Of a stretch of DNA of 64,000 nucleotides, positions 9,012 to 18,781 are shown one piece after another (the stretch's first letter is position 1; each line of letters opens with the position of its first letter). The stretch is from Bacteroidota bacterium. GTDB taxonomy: Bacteria > Bacteroidota > Bacteroidia > Chitinophagales > Saprospiraceae. A program made the translations under genes and the position numbers. Location: positions 1 through 64,000 of the forward strand of contig JAHEAQ010000018.1 in assembly GCA_024642705.1 (NCBI GenBank), written 5' to 3'. Under the pieces are notes generated by a model. That model was given only the letters and a program-made list of their open reading frames with translations, had not been told where the DNA came from and did not search any database.

Positions 9012-9608
9012 TTACATTTTTGCCATAATTGCAGTGGACAATGCTTTGAAATATTCATTTAATTTATCTTGACCTACAGGATAATTAAAAGCAATGGAGT
9101 ATAAATATTTTACATCTTTTGCAAAATAATATCTTCCTAATTCTTCATTATAAACAGCTTGAAAACCTAGACCTTCAAAATCTTTGTATTTTTTAGGCGG
9201 ATCATTTGGATTCATGCTATTTTCTCCTTCATATTTTTTATTATTTAGGGTAGCTTGAACAAAATCAGGCAATTCATCTGGAAGAGGATTTCTCTGAACT
9301 AATATTAAAACGCCAGAAGCATCATACACTTTATCATTCCATTTATAAAAACAAGAAGCGGTATTACTGCTGCTTCCTCCAGATTTATTTCCATCTGATA
9401 TATCAAGAGATGTGGCATCAATTCCCAAAATGTCCAACATTGTTTTTTCATCAATGATATCGCATGCTACTGGCAGTTTGTCTAAATTTGCTTCTAAAGG
9501 AGCAATTGTAGAATTGGATGGCTTTGAATCATCTGACTTACAACTTGAAATCATATTGATTACTAAAACTGCCATGAGAATGGAAAATAGATGTTTTATT
9601 GTGCTCAT
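9012..9608 (-). CDS. Lipoprotein of unknown function
   Basis: The start at 9608 gives 198 residues beginning MSTIKHLFS, a normal lipoprotein signal; an ATG six codons upstream (9626) is also possible. The lipobox is MISSC, followed by KSDDSK, an acidic +2 region that in Bacteroidota often marks surface-exposed lipoproteins. The mature part has a Ser/Asn-rich stretch (ISDGNKSGGSSSNTAS) and a small domain with VACDIIDEKTMLDILGI and SCFYKW, loosely recalling the DUF3558 layout of a CD...L pair and a later Cys, but this is only a resemblance. It stands alone, downstream of a long non-coding stretch. Confidence 0.65.
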   Translation of the reverse strand: MSTIKHLFSILMAVLVINMISSCKSDDSKPSNSTIAPLEANLDKLPVACDIIDEKTMLDILGIDATSLDISDGNKSGGSSSNTASCFYKWNDKVYDASGVLILVQRNPLPDELPDFVQATLNNKKYEGENSMNPNDPPKKYKDFEGLGFQAVYNEELGRYYFAKDVKYLYSIAFNYPVGQDKLNEYFKALSTAIMAKM

Positions 9609-10157
9609 TGTTTGAATATTTAACATAAGATTATTTCAATTTTTGTGCAAATATAGTGTAACTCCTAAGATATTATATATACAATAAGCTCCAAAAATAT
9701 TATTGTTTTTAAAAAAGCTTATTTGGAAGCTATTTAGTCTTTGAGCCTTTAAAACAGATTTCACATTATATAGTGCATATATTATAGTTAAATCGGCGAA
9801 TTCTCTTTAAGGCGAATGTGTTCAAAGCCATCGGACTTAAAAACTGTGGTTAATATTTTATTTTAATGGTTTTTATTAATCACACCAAACTTGCGTTGTA
9901 CTAGACACTGAGTCACGCTTTCAATAATGAAAAAATTGAACAATCAAATGCAAAAGTCAAAATTGCATATTTTGATTATATGAAATCATTAAGTTTCAAA
10001 CTATTTAACTTGTAAGATTGGAAATATAAAATTACGTTCATTACTTTTAAAATGATTGCTGTTTTTGATTCCATCTTCTCTTGCAATTCCAAAAATCAAT
10101 TTATAATGGCGCATAAACCTAAATTTGAATTTACTACTTTTACAAAAAATTGCATCG
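9609..10157. other. Long intergenic region with hairpins
   Basis: About 550 bp without a credible gene. It contains an 11-bp stem (9845-9855 with 9874-9884, one G-U, 17-nt loop) and a weaker AATAAGCT/AGCTTATT pair around 9684-9727. It must hold the promoters of the lipoprotein (minus) and the PLP enzyme (plus). No tRNA or clear -7 box was found. Confidence 0.35.
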
Positions 10158-11699
10158 ATGTCTTTAGAATTATATTTTCAAAAATTCAAACAAAATATTT
10201 GTGGAAATGAACTCAAAATAATTACTCCACAAGGAGAAAAACCATTGATTTATGCAGATTGGATAGCAAGTGGTCGCTTTTATAAGGAGATTGAAGACAA
10301 AATAAGCAAAATCATTACGCCTATTGTTGCTAATACCCACACTGAAACGAATTATACTGGAACAATCATGACAAAGGCTTATCATGAGTCCAAGGTTATT
10401 ATAAAGAAACACGTTAATGCGAATGATAAGGATGTACTTCTATTTACTGGTTCTGGAATGACTGGAGCAATCAACAAGCTTCAGAGAATTATGGGATTTA
10501 AAGTTTATGAAAGGACAAATACCTATTTGGATTTTTCAGATGATTCGACTTTTTCTGAAGATTTACGAGAACCTGAATACCCAAAATCACAACCTCTAAA
10601 ATTCCAAAAAAATGCCCGGCCAATAGTTTTTATTACACACATGGAACATCATTCGAATCATACTTGCTGGCTTGAAACAATAGTTGACGTAGAAATTATA
10701 AATTCGGATGCTGAAGGATTGGTTGATTTAGATCATTTCGCTTTTTTATTAGAGAAACATAAAGATCGAAAATATAAATTTGCTTCTGTAACTGCTGGTT
10801 CCAATGTCACAGGGATTGTTCCACCTTATCACTTAATAGCAGAAATGATTCATAATTATGATGGATATTGTTTTGTAGATTTTGCTTGTTCTGCACCTTA
10901 TGTTGAAATCAATATGCATCCAAAAGAACCAAAACAAAACCTTGATGCTATTTTCTTTTCTCCACATAAATTTCTAGGAGGACCTGGTACTCCAGGAATT
11001 GTAATTTTCAATTCCTTGTTGTATAAAAACAGAATTCCAGATGATCCAGGAGGTGGAACCGTACTTTATACCAGCCCTTGGACTGTACACGATTACATTG
11101 TAGATATAGAAACTAGAGAGGACGGCGGAACACCTCCTTTCATGCAAGGAATAAGAGCTGCATTAGCTGTTCAGTTGAAAGCCAAGATGGGCACAGCTCA
11201 AATCAAAGAAAGAGAAGAAGAATTATTAGCGTATTTCTTTCATGAATTAGAGCAAATACCTAATATTTCTATTCTGGCAGGAAAACAGAAAAAAAGGCTT
11301 GGAGTATTATCTTTTACTCACGGAGATATCCATTACAATTTGTTTGTAAGATTGTTAAACGACTATTTTGGCATTCAAGTTAGAGGTGGTTGTGCATGCG
11401 CTGGTACTTATGGACATTTTCTTTTCGGTATTGATAAAGATTATTCATTTTCTATTAGAGCTGACATCCTAAATGGAAATAATACAAATAAACCAGGCTG
11501 GATTAGACTTTCCATACATCCAACTTTAAGCAATAAGGAAGCTTTATATATAGTAAATGCTATCAAATCTATTTCTGAAAATCATGTAGAGTGGTCAAAA
11601 GATTATAAGTACATATCGGAAAAAAACGAATTTGCTTACATAGGTGAAAATGGATACAATCAAGATGCACTAGTAGTTGAAGAATTATTCAATTCTTAA
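10158..11699 (+). CDS. Class V aminotransferase-fold PLP enzyme (cysteine-desulfurase-like)
   Basis: The ATG at 10158 gives 513 residues; an upstream TTG frame (10125) adds 11 residues of no family value. The fold-type I PLP landmarks are present: the phosphate-contacting segment LLFTGSGMTGA (94-104), Asp241 in CFVDFACSAP, which pairs with the pyridine nitrogen, and Lys271 in FFSPHKFLGGPG, the Schiff-base lysine. RGGCACAGTYG near residue 410 carries Cys residues in the region where group II desulfurases keep their mobile Cys. It is larger than CsdB/SufS (about 410) and has no SUF or ISC neighbour, so dedicated Fe-S assembly is unlikely. The substrate is unknown. It ends before a strong terminator shared with the convergent propeller gene. 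Confidence 0.75.
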   Translation: MSLELYFQKFKQNICGNELKIITPQGEKPLIYADWIASGRFYKEIEDKISKIITPIVANTHTETNYTGTIMTKAYHESKVIIKKHVNANDKDVLLFTGSGMTGAINKLQRIMGFKVYERTNTYLDFSDDSTFSEDLREPEYPKSQPLKFQKNARPIVFITHMEHHSNHTCWLETIVDVEIINSDAEGLVDLDHFAFLLEKHKDRKYKFASVTAGSNVTGIVPPYHLIAEMIHNYDGYCFVDFACSAPYVEINMHPKEPKQNLDAIFFSPHKFLGGPGTPGIVIFNSLLYKNRIPDDPGGGTVLYTSPWTVHDYIVDIETREDGGTPPFMQGIRAALAVQLKAKMGTAQIKEREEELLAYFFHELEQIPNISILAGKQKKRLGVLSFTHGDIHYNLFVRLLNDYFGIQVRGGCACAGTYGHFLFGIDKDYSFSIRADILNGNNTNKPGWIRLSIHPTLSNKEALYIVNAIKSISENHVEWSKDYKYISEKNEFAYIGENGYNQDALVVEELFNS

Positions 11700-11789
11700 T
11701 TTTTTAATTTAATCAGCCACTAAATTAAATGGGAAATTGATCTTGGTTTAAATTTATTACACCAAAATTTCTATTTCCTACCTAAACAA

Positions 11790-11825
11790 AAAAAAGCCCA
11801 AAACGATGATGTTTTGGGCTTTTTT
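11790..11825. terminator. Bidirectional Rho-independent terminator
   Basis: A 15-bp stem (11790-11804 with 11811-11825; core GCCCAAAAC/GTTTTGGGC, loop GATGAT) has A- and T-runs on either side. It separates the convergent PLP-enzyme and BNR-propeller genes. Confidence 0.92.
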
Positions 11826-11842
11826 ATTCAAATTATTTTGTA

Positions 11843-14800
11843 TTATTCAATTTTAACAGGTTCCAATTTTTCAAACAACTCAAATTTTATGCTGTTAATC
11901 TTTTCTGTGTAGGTTTTCCAATCTTGTTCAATAAATGAATTAATTCCATCAATCACTTTTTGACTTTCAATTGTTGCTGTATTTACTGCATTTTTTGCAT
12001 TTTCACCAGGAATACCCCACGATGATTCAATATAATTTCCAGGTGTTCTCAAAATACTATTTAATTTAGCTGGATCTCTAACGATACCTTTTACCTCCTC
12101 AATTTCAGTATATAAATTCATTAATGAATCAATATGCTTTTTGGTATTCTTGTTTAATTCCTTAATTTCAGCCAATAAACTATCTTTTAAAACAGAGGAC
12201 ATTTTTTCAACCAAATCAATTTTCCCCTTTGCATCCTTCAATTGATCCAATGCTTTTGAAGCAGCGATAACTGTTTTATCATAATCTTTGCTCATTTTAT
12301 TTTTCGCCATCAAATGTGCCTCATTTACTTCAATTCTTGGATCAGACTTGACCACAATATTGGTAGAATCTTTTTCATCTCCATAAGTGATAACCAATTT
12401 ATACGTTCCTGGTAATACTTCCATTCCACCGGACTCCCTTGTTCGTTCTCTTGTGCTAAAGGAAGGATAACTCACTCCTTTTTCGTCTTTGTTCCAATAA
12501 AAATAATTAATTCCTGGTTCAATTTTTTGATTGATAGTTCTAATCGTGTCTCCACTTGAATTCAGAACATACATCGTTGCTTCTTTAGGTTTCTTATCGT
12601 TTTTTGCAGCTATTGGAGATTGTGGTGCTTCTTTCAAATCAGCGGCTTTTGTTTGTGCCATTTTTTCTACCTCCTTACTTTTCTTTTTCGAAGATTTGGA
12701 ATCTTCCATTTTAGCCTCAACTTTTTCTTTTTCCTCCTTTTTTTCTTTCATTTGCCATACAGTTACTTTAGCAGCGGATGTTTTGTTATCTCCAATAAAT
12801 TCTGCTTGGGCAGTAAATCTTATTCCATCGTATGATCTATTACTTGTTTGATATGCGGTAGGAGGCGTAAAAACTGCTATCTTTTTATCGAGGACTTTGC
12901 CATTTGTGGCAGCTATTGCCCTCAATGGTCTAATATCATCCATAATCCAAAAAGCTCTTCCAAAAGTAGCTATTGCAAGATCAGCTTCTCGGTTTTGGAT
13001 GGCAAAATCTCTAATTTGAACCGAAGGAAATCCTTTTTTCCATTTGTTCCAATTAGCACCATAATCAAAAGATACATAAAGCCCATCGTCTGCCCCCAAA
13101 AACAGTAAATTCTCTTCCTCATCATCTTGAATTACAGCACAAACAAAACTATTGACATTAGTTTTATCGGCTAATCTTTTCCATGTCGTTCCAAAATCAG
13201 TAGTATGAAATAAATATGGCTCCCAATTATTTCTTCGAAAATCATTGACTACGACGAAAATTTCCCCTGCATTTTTGTTCGATACTTCTAATCTAGGAAT
13301 CCATCCACCTTGAGGAAAATCAGGAATTTGCGGACTAAGATTGGTCCAACTTTCACCTCCATCTTTTGTTAATTGCAGATTCCCATCATCTGTACCAACC
13401 CAAATAACTTTTTTGTCAACAGGACTTGGAGCTATTGAAATTATTGTGGTATAATTTTCGGCTTGAGTTGCGTCAATTGTCAATCCTCCAGATTCTATTT
13501 GTTTTTGTTTTTCTGGATCATTGGTAGTTAAATCTGGAGAAAGAATTTTCCAAGATTGTCCATTATCTGCTGAATAATGCAGAAACTGGCTACCAAAATA
13601 AAGTCCATTGGCATTGTTTGGCTCGAGCGCCAATGCTGCATTCCAATTGTATCTTAAATACTCACCTTGAGGGTGGACTGGTTTGATAAATGCTGTTCTT
13701 CCAGTTTCCCTATCATAGTATCCTACGTTTCCACCTTGAGACATTGCATAGCCATATCTGCTATTGCCAGGCAACGGCGCGACATCGAACCCATCACCAA
13801 AAAATAATTCCTGCCAATCATTGTTTCGAATTCCACCACTTTTCAACACATATCCTGGGCCTGCCCAAGACCCATTATCTTGCATTCCTCCATAAACATT
13901 GTAAGGAAAATCATCGTCGACATTAACATGGTACATTTGCCCTACTGGAATATTTGCTGCAAATCTCCATGTATTTCCGCCATCTCTTGAAATATTCAAA
14001 CCACCATCGTTTCCATCTAAAATAAAATCAGGGTCTTCTGGGCTAATCCAAAATGCATGATGATCAAGATGAACTGCATTGCTATAATCTGCTATATCCT
14101 CAAATGTCCTTCCTCCATCTTCACTTTTCGAAACATAAGTATGCAAATTGTAAATCCTGTTTTCATTTTTAGGATCTACATAAATCTCTGCATAATAAAA
14201 TGGCCTCCCCCCAATATTTTTTTCAGAAACCAATTTCCATTTTTTGCCTCCATCTATAGACTTGTAAAGTCCATTCACTTTAGCTTCAACCAATGCATAC
14301 ACTATGTTTGGTTTCGAAGCTGAAAATGCTATTCCTATTCTACCTAAATCTCCTTTTGGCAAACCATCTTCATCGGTTTTTTTGACCCAGTTCTTCCCTG
14401 CATCATAAGTTATGTATAGACCAGAACCTTTTCCTCCTGAATTAAAAGTCCAAGGCTTCCTTCCAAATTCCCACATCGCTGCTATAATTTTATTTGGATT
14501 GGATGGATCTACAACCATATCTCCAACTCCAACTTCCTTCCCAACATATAAAGATTTTGTCCAAGTTTCTCCCCCATCAACTGATTTATATACTCCCCTA
14601 TCTTCTGAAGGTCCCCAAGCAGATCCAAGCGCACCTACAAAAATTGTATTTGGATCATCCGCATGAATGACAATTCTGTGAATCAAAATTGTTTTTTCGA
14701 GACCCATTAATTTCCAAGTTACTCCGCCATCAATTGATTTATAAATTCCTCTTCCGCTATTGTGCGAATTTCTTGGATTGCCTTCACCTGTACCAACCCA

Positions 14801-15112
14801 AATTTCAGCAGGATTTTGCTGATTTATTTTTAAAGCACCAATAGAAAGACTTTCCATTTCATCGAACACTGGTGCCCATGAAATACCAGCATTTTCAGAT
14901 TTCCAAACGCCTCCTGACGCTGTTCCTATAAATATTCTTTCAGGATTCGATAAATCTACATCGATTGCTGTTACTCTCCCACTCATTCCAGCTGGGCCGA
15001 TATTTCTTATATTTATTTTTTCTAATTGGCTCATGTCAATCTGTTGTCCTACCATTACGGTATAAATAAATATTTGAAAACTTATCAATATTAAATTTCT
15101 GAATTTTATCAT
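11843..15112 (-). CDS. Large secreted BNR/VPS10-like beta-propeller protein
   Basis: This 1089-residue protein has a signal peptide (hydrophobic 7-22). It contains many Asp-box repeats of the form S-x-D-G-G-x-T-W (SIDGGVTWKL, SVDGGETWTK, SEDGGRTFED, SRDGGNTWRF, TKDGGESWTN), spaced about 50-90 residues through residues 30-740. This is the sialidase/sortilin-type propeller architecture; the catalytic residues of true sialidases are not apparent, so an enzyme activity is not claimed. Residues 790-860 are a Lys/Glu-rich linker, followed by a beta-sandwich-like segment (GGMEVLPGTYKLVI) and a helical C-terminus. Bacteroidota commonly carry proteins of this architecture annotated as glycosyl hydrolases. 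It appears to be a single-gene unit. Confidence 0.8.
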   Translation of the reverse strand: MIKFRNLILISFQIFIYTVMVGQQIDMSQLEKINIRNIGPAGMSGRVTAIDVDLSNPERIFIGTASGGVWKSENAGISWAPVFDEMESLSIGALKINQQNPAEIWVGTGEGNPRNSHNSGRGIYKSIDGGVTWKLMGLEKTILIHRIVIHADDPNTIFVGALGSAWGPSEDRGVYKSVDGGETWTKSLYVGKEVGVGDMVVDPSNPNKIIAAMWEFGRKPWTFNSGGKGSGLYITYDAGKNWVKKTDEDGLPKGDLGRIGIAFSASKPNIVYALVEAKVNGLYKSIDGGKKWKLVSEKNIGGRPFYYAEIYVDPKNENRIYNLHTYVSKSEDGGRTFEDIADYSNAVHLDHHAFWISPEDPDFILDGNDGGLNISRDGGNTWRFAANIPVGQMYHVNVDDDFPYNVYGGMQDNGSWAGPGYVLKSGGIRNNDWQELFFGDGFDVAPLPGNSRYGYAMSQGGNVGYYDRETGRTAFIKPVHPQGEYLRYNWNAALALEPNNANGLYFGSQFLHYSADNGQSWKILSPDLTTNDPEKQKQIESGGLTIDATQAENYTTIISIAPSPVDKKVIWVGTDDGNLQLTKDGGESWTNLSPQIPDFPQGGWIPRLEVSNKNAGEIFVVVNDFRRNNWEPYLFHTTDFGTTWKRLADKTNVNSFVCAVIQDDEEENLLFLGADDGLYVSFDYGANWNKWKKGFPSVQIRDFAIQNREADLAIATFGRAFWIMDDIRPLRAIAATNGKVLDKKIAVFTPPTAYQTSNRSYDGIRFTAQAEFIGDNKTSAAKVTVWQMKEKKEEKEKVEAKMEDSKSSKKKSKEVEKMAQTKAADLKEAPQSPIAAKNDKKPKEATMYVLNSSGDTIRTINQKIEPGINYFYWNKDEKGVSYPSFSTRERTRESGGMEVLPGTYKLVITYGDEKDSTNIVVKSDPRIEVNEAHLMAKNKMSKDYDKTVIAASKALDQLKDAKGKIDLVEKMSSVLKDSLLAEIKELNKNTKKHIDSLMNLYTEIEEVKGIVRDPAKLNSILRTPGNYIESSWGIPGENAKNAVNTATIESQKVIDGINSFIEQDWKTYTEKINSIKFELFEKLEPVKIE

Positions 15113-15331
15113 TTTGGCAAAATTTTGGTTAAAAATAATTGGACTGCAAAATAAAAATTAAAAAAACATTATATAGAATTGAATTTATTCTTATCTGGAT
15201 TCAATATGAATTTAATACAGTTTCATCTAAAACTTTTAGTTATTTATAATAATTTGGCTTTTTTTGATCTTATGAATGTGTGGTCACATTTGACATTAAT
15301 ATTTTTCTAATAATATTTTGAATCATTTGAA

Positions 15332-15362
15332 TTAGTAATCTTACTTTTAAATTCTATTTTTG
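15332..15362 (+). promoter_or_regulatory. Bacteroidota-type promoter, almost leaderless
   Basis: The -7 box TATTTTTG (15355-15362) matches TAnnTTTG, preceded at a 19-bp spacer by TTAG (15332-15335), one mismatch from the -33 TTTG. Transcription would begin within a few bases of the ATG at 15370, so the vWA gene may have little or no 5' leader. Confidence 0.6.
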
Positions 15363-15369
15363 CACGCAT

Positions 15370-17394
15370 ATGCAGTTTGTTTTTCCAAATTTCTTGTGGG
15401 CCCTTTTATTATTGGCAATTCCAATTCTGATTCATTTATTCTATTTCAGAAGGTTTAAAAAAGTTTATTTTACTAATGTTCGTTTCCTGAAAGAAGTAAA
15501 AGAAGAAACTAGTTCAAGGAACAAATTGAAAAACATCCTTATCCTTCTTTCTAGATTACTTGCATTAGCAGCCCTTATTTTTGCTTTTGCTCAACCTTTT
15601 TTACCTTCCAAAGATCAAAAAAATAAAGGTAAAAAAGTAGTAAGTATTTATATCGACAATTCTTTCAGCATGAGCGCAGTAAGCAATGATATTAGCTTAT
15701 TAAACAAAGCAAAACAAAAAGCGCAAGAAATATTGGCTGCATATGGAGAAGATGAGCGTTTTCAGATTCTGAGCAACGATTTTAGTGCCGTTCAACAACG
15801 ATTGTTAACCAAAGAAGAAGCTCTAAATTCCATTGATGAAATCACAGAACGTCCTGAAGTTTATCTTCTTTCACAAGTATTGAATAGGCAAAGACAAGCA
15901 ACAAGCCAAGGAGATTTTACCAACAAAGTATTCTATCAAATATCAGATTTTCAAAAAAATATTACTGACAATTACAACATTAAAGATTCTACTGAACAAT
16001 TGAATTTAATTCCACTTCAAGCCATTCAAGATTTGAACATTTCAATTGACTCTTGTTGGTTGGTTACAAAAGTACCTTTACTTAATCAAACCAATCAGTT
16101 GGTTATTAAACTGACCAATCATAGCAATCAGGATCGTGAAGGTGTTAGACTAAGCATAGTACATAATAATCAAACCAAACCTTTGGGCCTCAAAAATATA
16201 AAAGCTAATTCAAGCATTCTTGATACCGCTAATATGTCTATTATTGAATCTGGATGGAATACTGCTGAAATAAATATTGTTGACTATCCGATTACTTTTG
16301 ATGATAATTATAAAGTTGCATTTAATGTTAAAGATAAAATCAAGGTACTTACGCTAAACCAGAATTCAAGCAATAAGTATATTGACGCTTTATTCAAGGG
16401 TATAGGCTTTATAGAACTTACAAATGAAGCAATTACTTACATTTCATACTCAGAGCTTTCCTCCTACGAATTGATAGTGTTGAATGATATTACCGATTTT
16501 AGTTCTGGTTTAAGTGCTGCTTTGGATGAATATGTAAAAAAAGGAGGAAATTTATTGATTTTCCCAAGTAGAAATGGTGTGATTCAAAATTACAATTCAT
16601 TTTTAAATCAAATGAATGTTAACAATCTGGAAGTTTTTACGGAATTACCCAAAGAAGTTGGAACCATCAATACGGATGAATTTATTTTCAAAGACGTTTT
16701 TGAAAGGAAGAATTTAAATTTGAGGCTGCCTAAAGTTTCAGGCTCATTTAAAATAAAAAGTTTTCAAACAAGGGCTGAAGAAATCTTATTAACCTATCGG
16801 GATGGAAGCAGCTATATGAGTAAATATACTTTTGGGAAAGGTCACGTATATCTATGTAGTGCACCGCTCAATTCTGAATACAATGATTTGGTTCAAAACG
16901 CAGAAATATTTGTTCCAATGATTTTTAAAATGTCAATTTCCTCAGGTGCTGACGCTGCAATTTCTTACACTATAGGTAAAAATAGAATTATAGAAATTGA
17001 AAATGAAAAGGATAATACTGATATTGTCTACAAGGTAATAGGAGAAAATGAATTTATCCCATCCCAATTAACAACAGGAAATCAAGTAATTTTAAATATT
17101 GGCGACAATATAAGTAAATCAGGAATTTATGATGTTTTTCTGAATGAAACATTAATTAAAAAACTTGCCTTTAATTACGATAAATTGGAATCTGAATTGG
17201 ACTATTATATTGCGACAGATTTGACTAATCAATTCGAAGAAGGTACCAATATATTTTCCAATCAAATGGATGGCAACTTTACCCAACTAATAACGGAAAA
17301 AGAACAAGGTCTACCTTTTTGGAAATTATGTATTTTTTTAACATTAATTTTTTTAGCTATTGAACAGCTACTTTTAAGATTTTGGAAAAGCTAA
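15370..17394 (+). CDS. BatA-type membrane protein with vWA domain
   Basis: This 674-residue protein opens with the Bacteroidota BatA N-terminal module (MQFVFPNFLWALLLLAIPIL): a transmembrane helix (8-24), a basic cytoplasmic stretch (27-54) and a second helix (55-77). Residues 88-270 form a von Willebrand A domain with the metal-site motif DNSFSM (Asp96, Ser98, Ser100). Residues 280-640 resemble the class-I glutamine-amidotransferase-like extension seen in such proteins (LIVLNDITDFSSG, GGNLLIFPSRNG), and a final helix lies at about 650-670. The protein probably projects a large periplasmic part. No MoxR or BatB-E gene is adjacent; the following genes are the dihydroorotase-like protein, DUF4199 and GT2, an order I recall from other Bacteroidota. 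Confidence 0.8.
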   Translation: MQFVFPNFLWALLLLAIPILIHLFYFRRFKKVYFTNVRFLKEVKEETSSRNKLKNILILLSRLLALAALIFAFAQPFLPSKDQKNKGKKVVSIYIDNSFSMSAVSNDISLLNKAKQKAQEILAAYGEDERFQILSNDFSAVQQRLLTKEEALNSIDEITERPEVYLLSQVLNRQRQATSQGDFTNKVFYQISDFQKNITDNYNIKDSTEQLNLIPLQAIQDLNISIDSCWLVTKVPLLNQTNQLVIKLTNHSNQDREGVRLSIVHNNQTKPLGLKNIKANSSILDTANMSIIESGWNTAEINIVDYPITFDDNYKVAFNVKDKIKVLTLNQNSSNKYIDALFKGIGFIELTNEAITYISYSELSSYELIVLNDITDFSSGLSAALDEYVKKGGNLLIFPSRNGVIQNYNSFLNQMNVNNLEVFTELPKEVGTINTDEFIFKDVFERKNLNLRLPKVSGSFKIKSFQTRAEEILLTYRDGSSYMSKYTFGKGHVYLCSAPLNSEYNDLVQNAEIFVPMIFKMSISSGADAAISYTIGKNRIIEIENEKDNTDIVYKVIGENEFIPSQLTTGNQVILNIGDNISKSGIYDVFLNETLIKKLAFNYDKLESELDYYIATDLTNQFEEGTNIFSNQMDGNFTQLITEKEQGLPFWKLCIFLTLIFLAIEQLLLRFWKS

Positions 17395-17502
17395 ATGATA
17401 TAAATTATCTATTGAAGAGCATTTGAAGTTATTCATTTTTCTTAATATTGTACTCAGTTGTAAATAAACCGCAAAACCGCTGTTCTGAATTAAAAGTAAG
17501 TG

Positions 17503-18771
17503 ATGAGAATTATACTGAAAAATGCAAAAATTATTGATAGAGCGTGGCAGGGAGATGATAATAGATACGACATCGCTATTAATAAAGGAGTGATCGAAGC
17601 AATAGAGCCTTTATTAAATCTTAAAGGTTATCAGGAAATTTCTTCAGAAAACTTGCATGTAAGTATTGGATTTTTTGACATTGGAACTCAAATAGGTGAA
17701 CCAGGGCTAGAGCACAGAGAAAATATTGAATCCATTTCTGCCGCTGCCGCTGCTGGCGGATATACAGGTATTGCTGCCTTCCCAAATACAGACCCACCAA
17801 TTCATTCCAAATCTGAGATTCAATTTATTGTCAACAATACCGTCCATTATGCAATTGATTTTCATCCAATTGGAGCAATCAGTAAATATTGCAAAGGCGA
17901 CGATATTACAGAAATGATTGACATGCATAAAAATGGTGCAATTGCTTTTTCTGACGGCAAAAAATCAATCCAGAATTCAGGATTGATGCTTAGAGCCTTG
18001 CAATATTCTAAAGCATGTGACGGATTGATTATTAACCATCCTGACGAATCTTTCTTGTCGCTTGATGGTCAAATTCATGAGGGTACTGCAAGTGTGAGTC
18101 TTGGCTTAGAAGGTCTGCCCGACATAGCAGAATCATTGGGATTAATTAGAGATTTGGAGTTGACAAAATATGCAGAAGGTAAATATTGTGCCTACAATAT
18201 TTCTTCTAAGAAAGCAGTAAAAATATTAAAAAATCAAAAAGTCAACGAAAATGAAAATATCTCTTCGACTGTTAATTATTTAAATTTAATTTTTGACGAA
18301 AACGATTTGTTTGATTTTAAAGTTAACTTAAAAGTAAATCCACCGTTAAGATCTGAGTTAGATAAAAAAGCTTTGATTTCAGCCTTAAAAGAAGATTTTA
18401 TAGATGCAATTACTTCGGGACATTTGCCATTAGAAGAAGAACTTAAAAAAATGTCATTTGCTTTTGCTTCTTTTGGGGCGACAGGAATTGAAACTGTTTT
18501 TTCTGCAATTTTGACAAAACTTAACAATATTATAGACTTAGATACCGTAGTTTCAAAATTAACTATTGGGCCTCGCAAAACTCTTGGATTACAAATTCCC
18601 CAAATAAAAATAGGTGAAACTGCCAATCTTTGTTTTTTCGATCCCGATAAAAATTGGACATATTCTGCAGAAAATTGTAAGTCTCGATCTTTAAATTCTC
18701 CATTCTTAAATTTTCAGTTTAAAGGAAAAGTAATCGGAATATTCAATAAAAATAAATTGATTCTTCAATAA
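17503..18771 (+). CDS. Dihydroorotase-like protein lacking metal ligands (Bacteroidota pseudo-dihydroorotase)
   Basis: A GTG immediately before the ATG is in frame; the ATG gives 422 residues. The whole chain aligns with type I dihydroorotase (EPGLEHRENIES, AAAAGGYTG, PNTDPP, VNPPLRSELDK, FGATGIET). The zinc site is gone: canonical DMHVHLREPG reads DIGTQIGEPG (both His replaced by Gly61 and Gln63, and the substrate Arg by Gly65), HVST reads NISS, and TDHAP reads TSGHLP, removing the catalytic Asp. Flavobacteria and relatives carry a second, divergent dihydroorotase with the same losses, so this is probably a conserved paralogue with a structural or regulatory role rather than decay. It belongs to a plus-strand set with DUF4199 (10 bp downstream) and GT2. 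Confidence 0.82.
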   Translation: MRIILKNAKIIDRAWQGDDNRYDIAINKGVIEAIEPLLNLKGYQEISSENLHVSIGFFDIGTQIGEPGLEHRENIESISAAAAAGGYTGIAAFPNTDPPIHSKSEIQFIVNNTVHYAIDFHPIGAISKYCKGDDITEMIDMHKNGAIAFSDGKKSIQNSGLMLRALQYSKACDGLIINHPDESFLSLDGQIHEGTASVSLGLEGLPDIAESLGLIRDLELTKYAEGKYCAYNISSKKAVKILKNQKVNENENISSTVNYLNLIFDENDLFDFKVNLKVNPPLRSELDKKALISALKEDFIDAITSGHLPLEEELKKMSFAFASFGATGIETVFSAILTKLNNIIDLDTVVSKLTIGPRKTLGLQIPQIKIGETANLCFFDPDKNWTYSAENCKSRSLNSPFLNFQFKGKVIGIFNKNKLILQ

Positions 18772-18781
18772 CATAACATAC

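Noticed and set aside
10158-11699. Cysteine desulfurase for Fe-S assembly (SufS/CsdB)
   Set aside because: Size and neighbours do not fit: the protein is 100 residues longer than SufS and no suf, isc or csd genes are near.
12531-12851. 106-codon frame inside the BNR propeller gene
   Set aside because: It is antisense to the Lys/Glu-rich linker; repetitive hydrophobic codons arise from reading that linker backwards.
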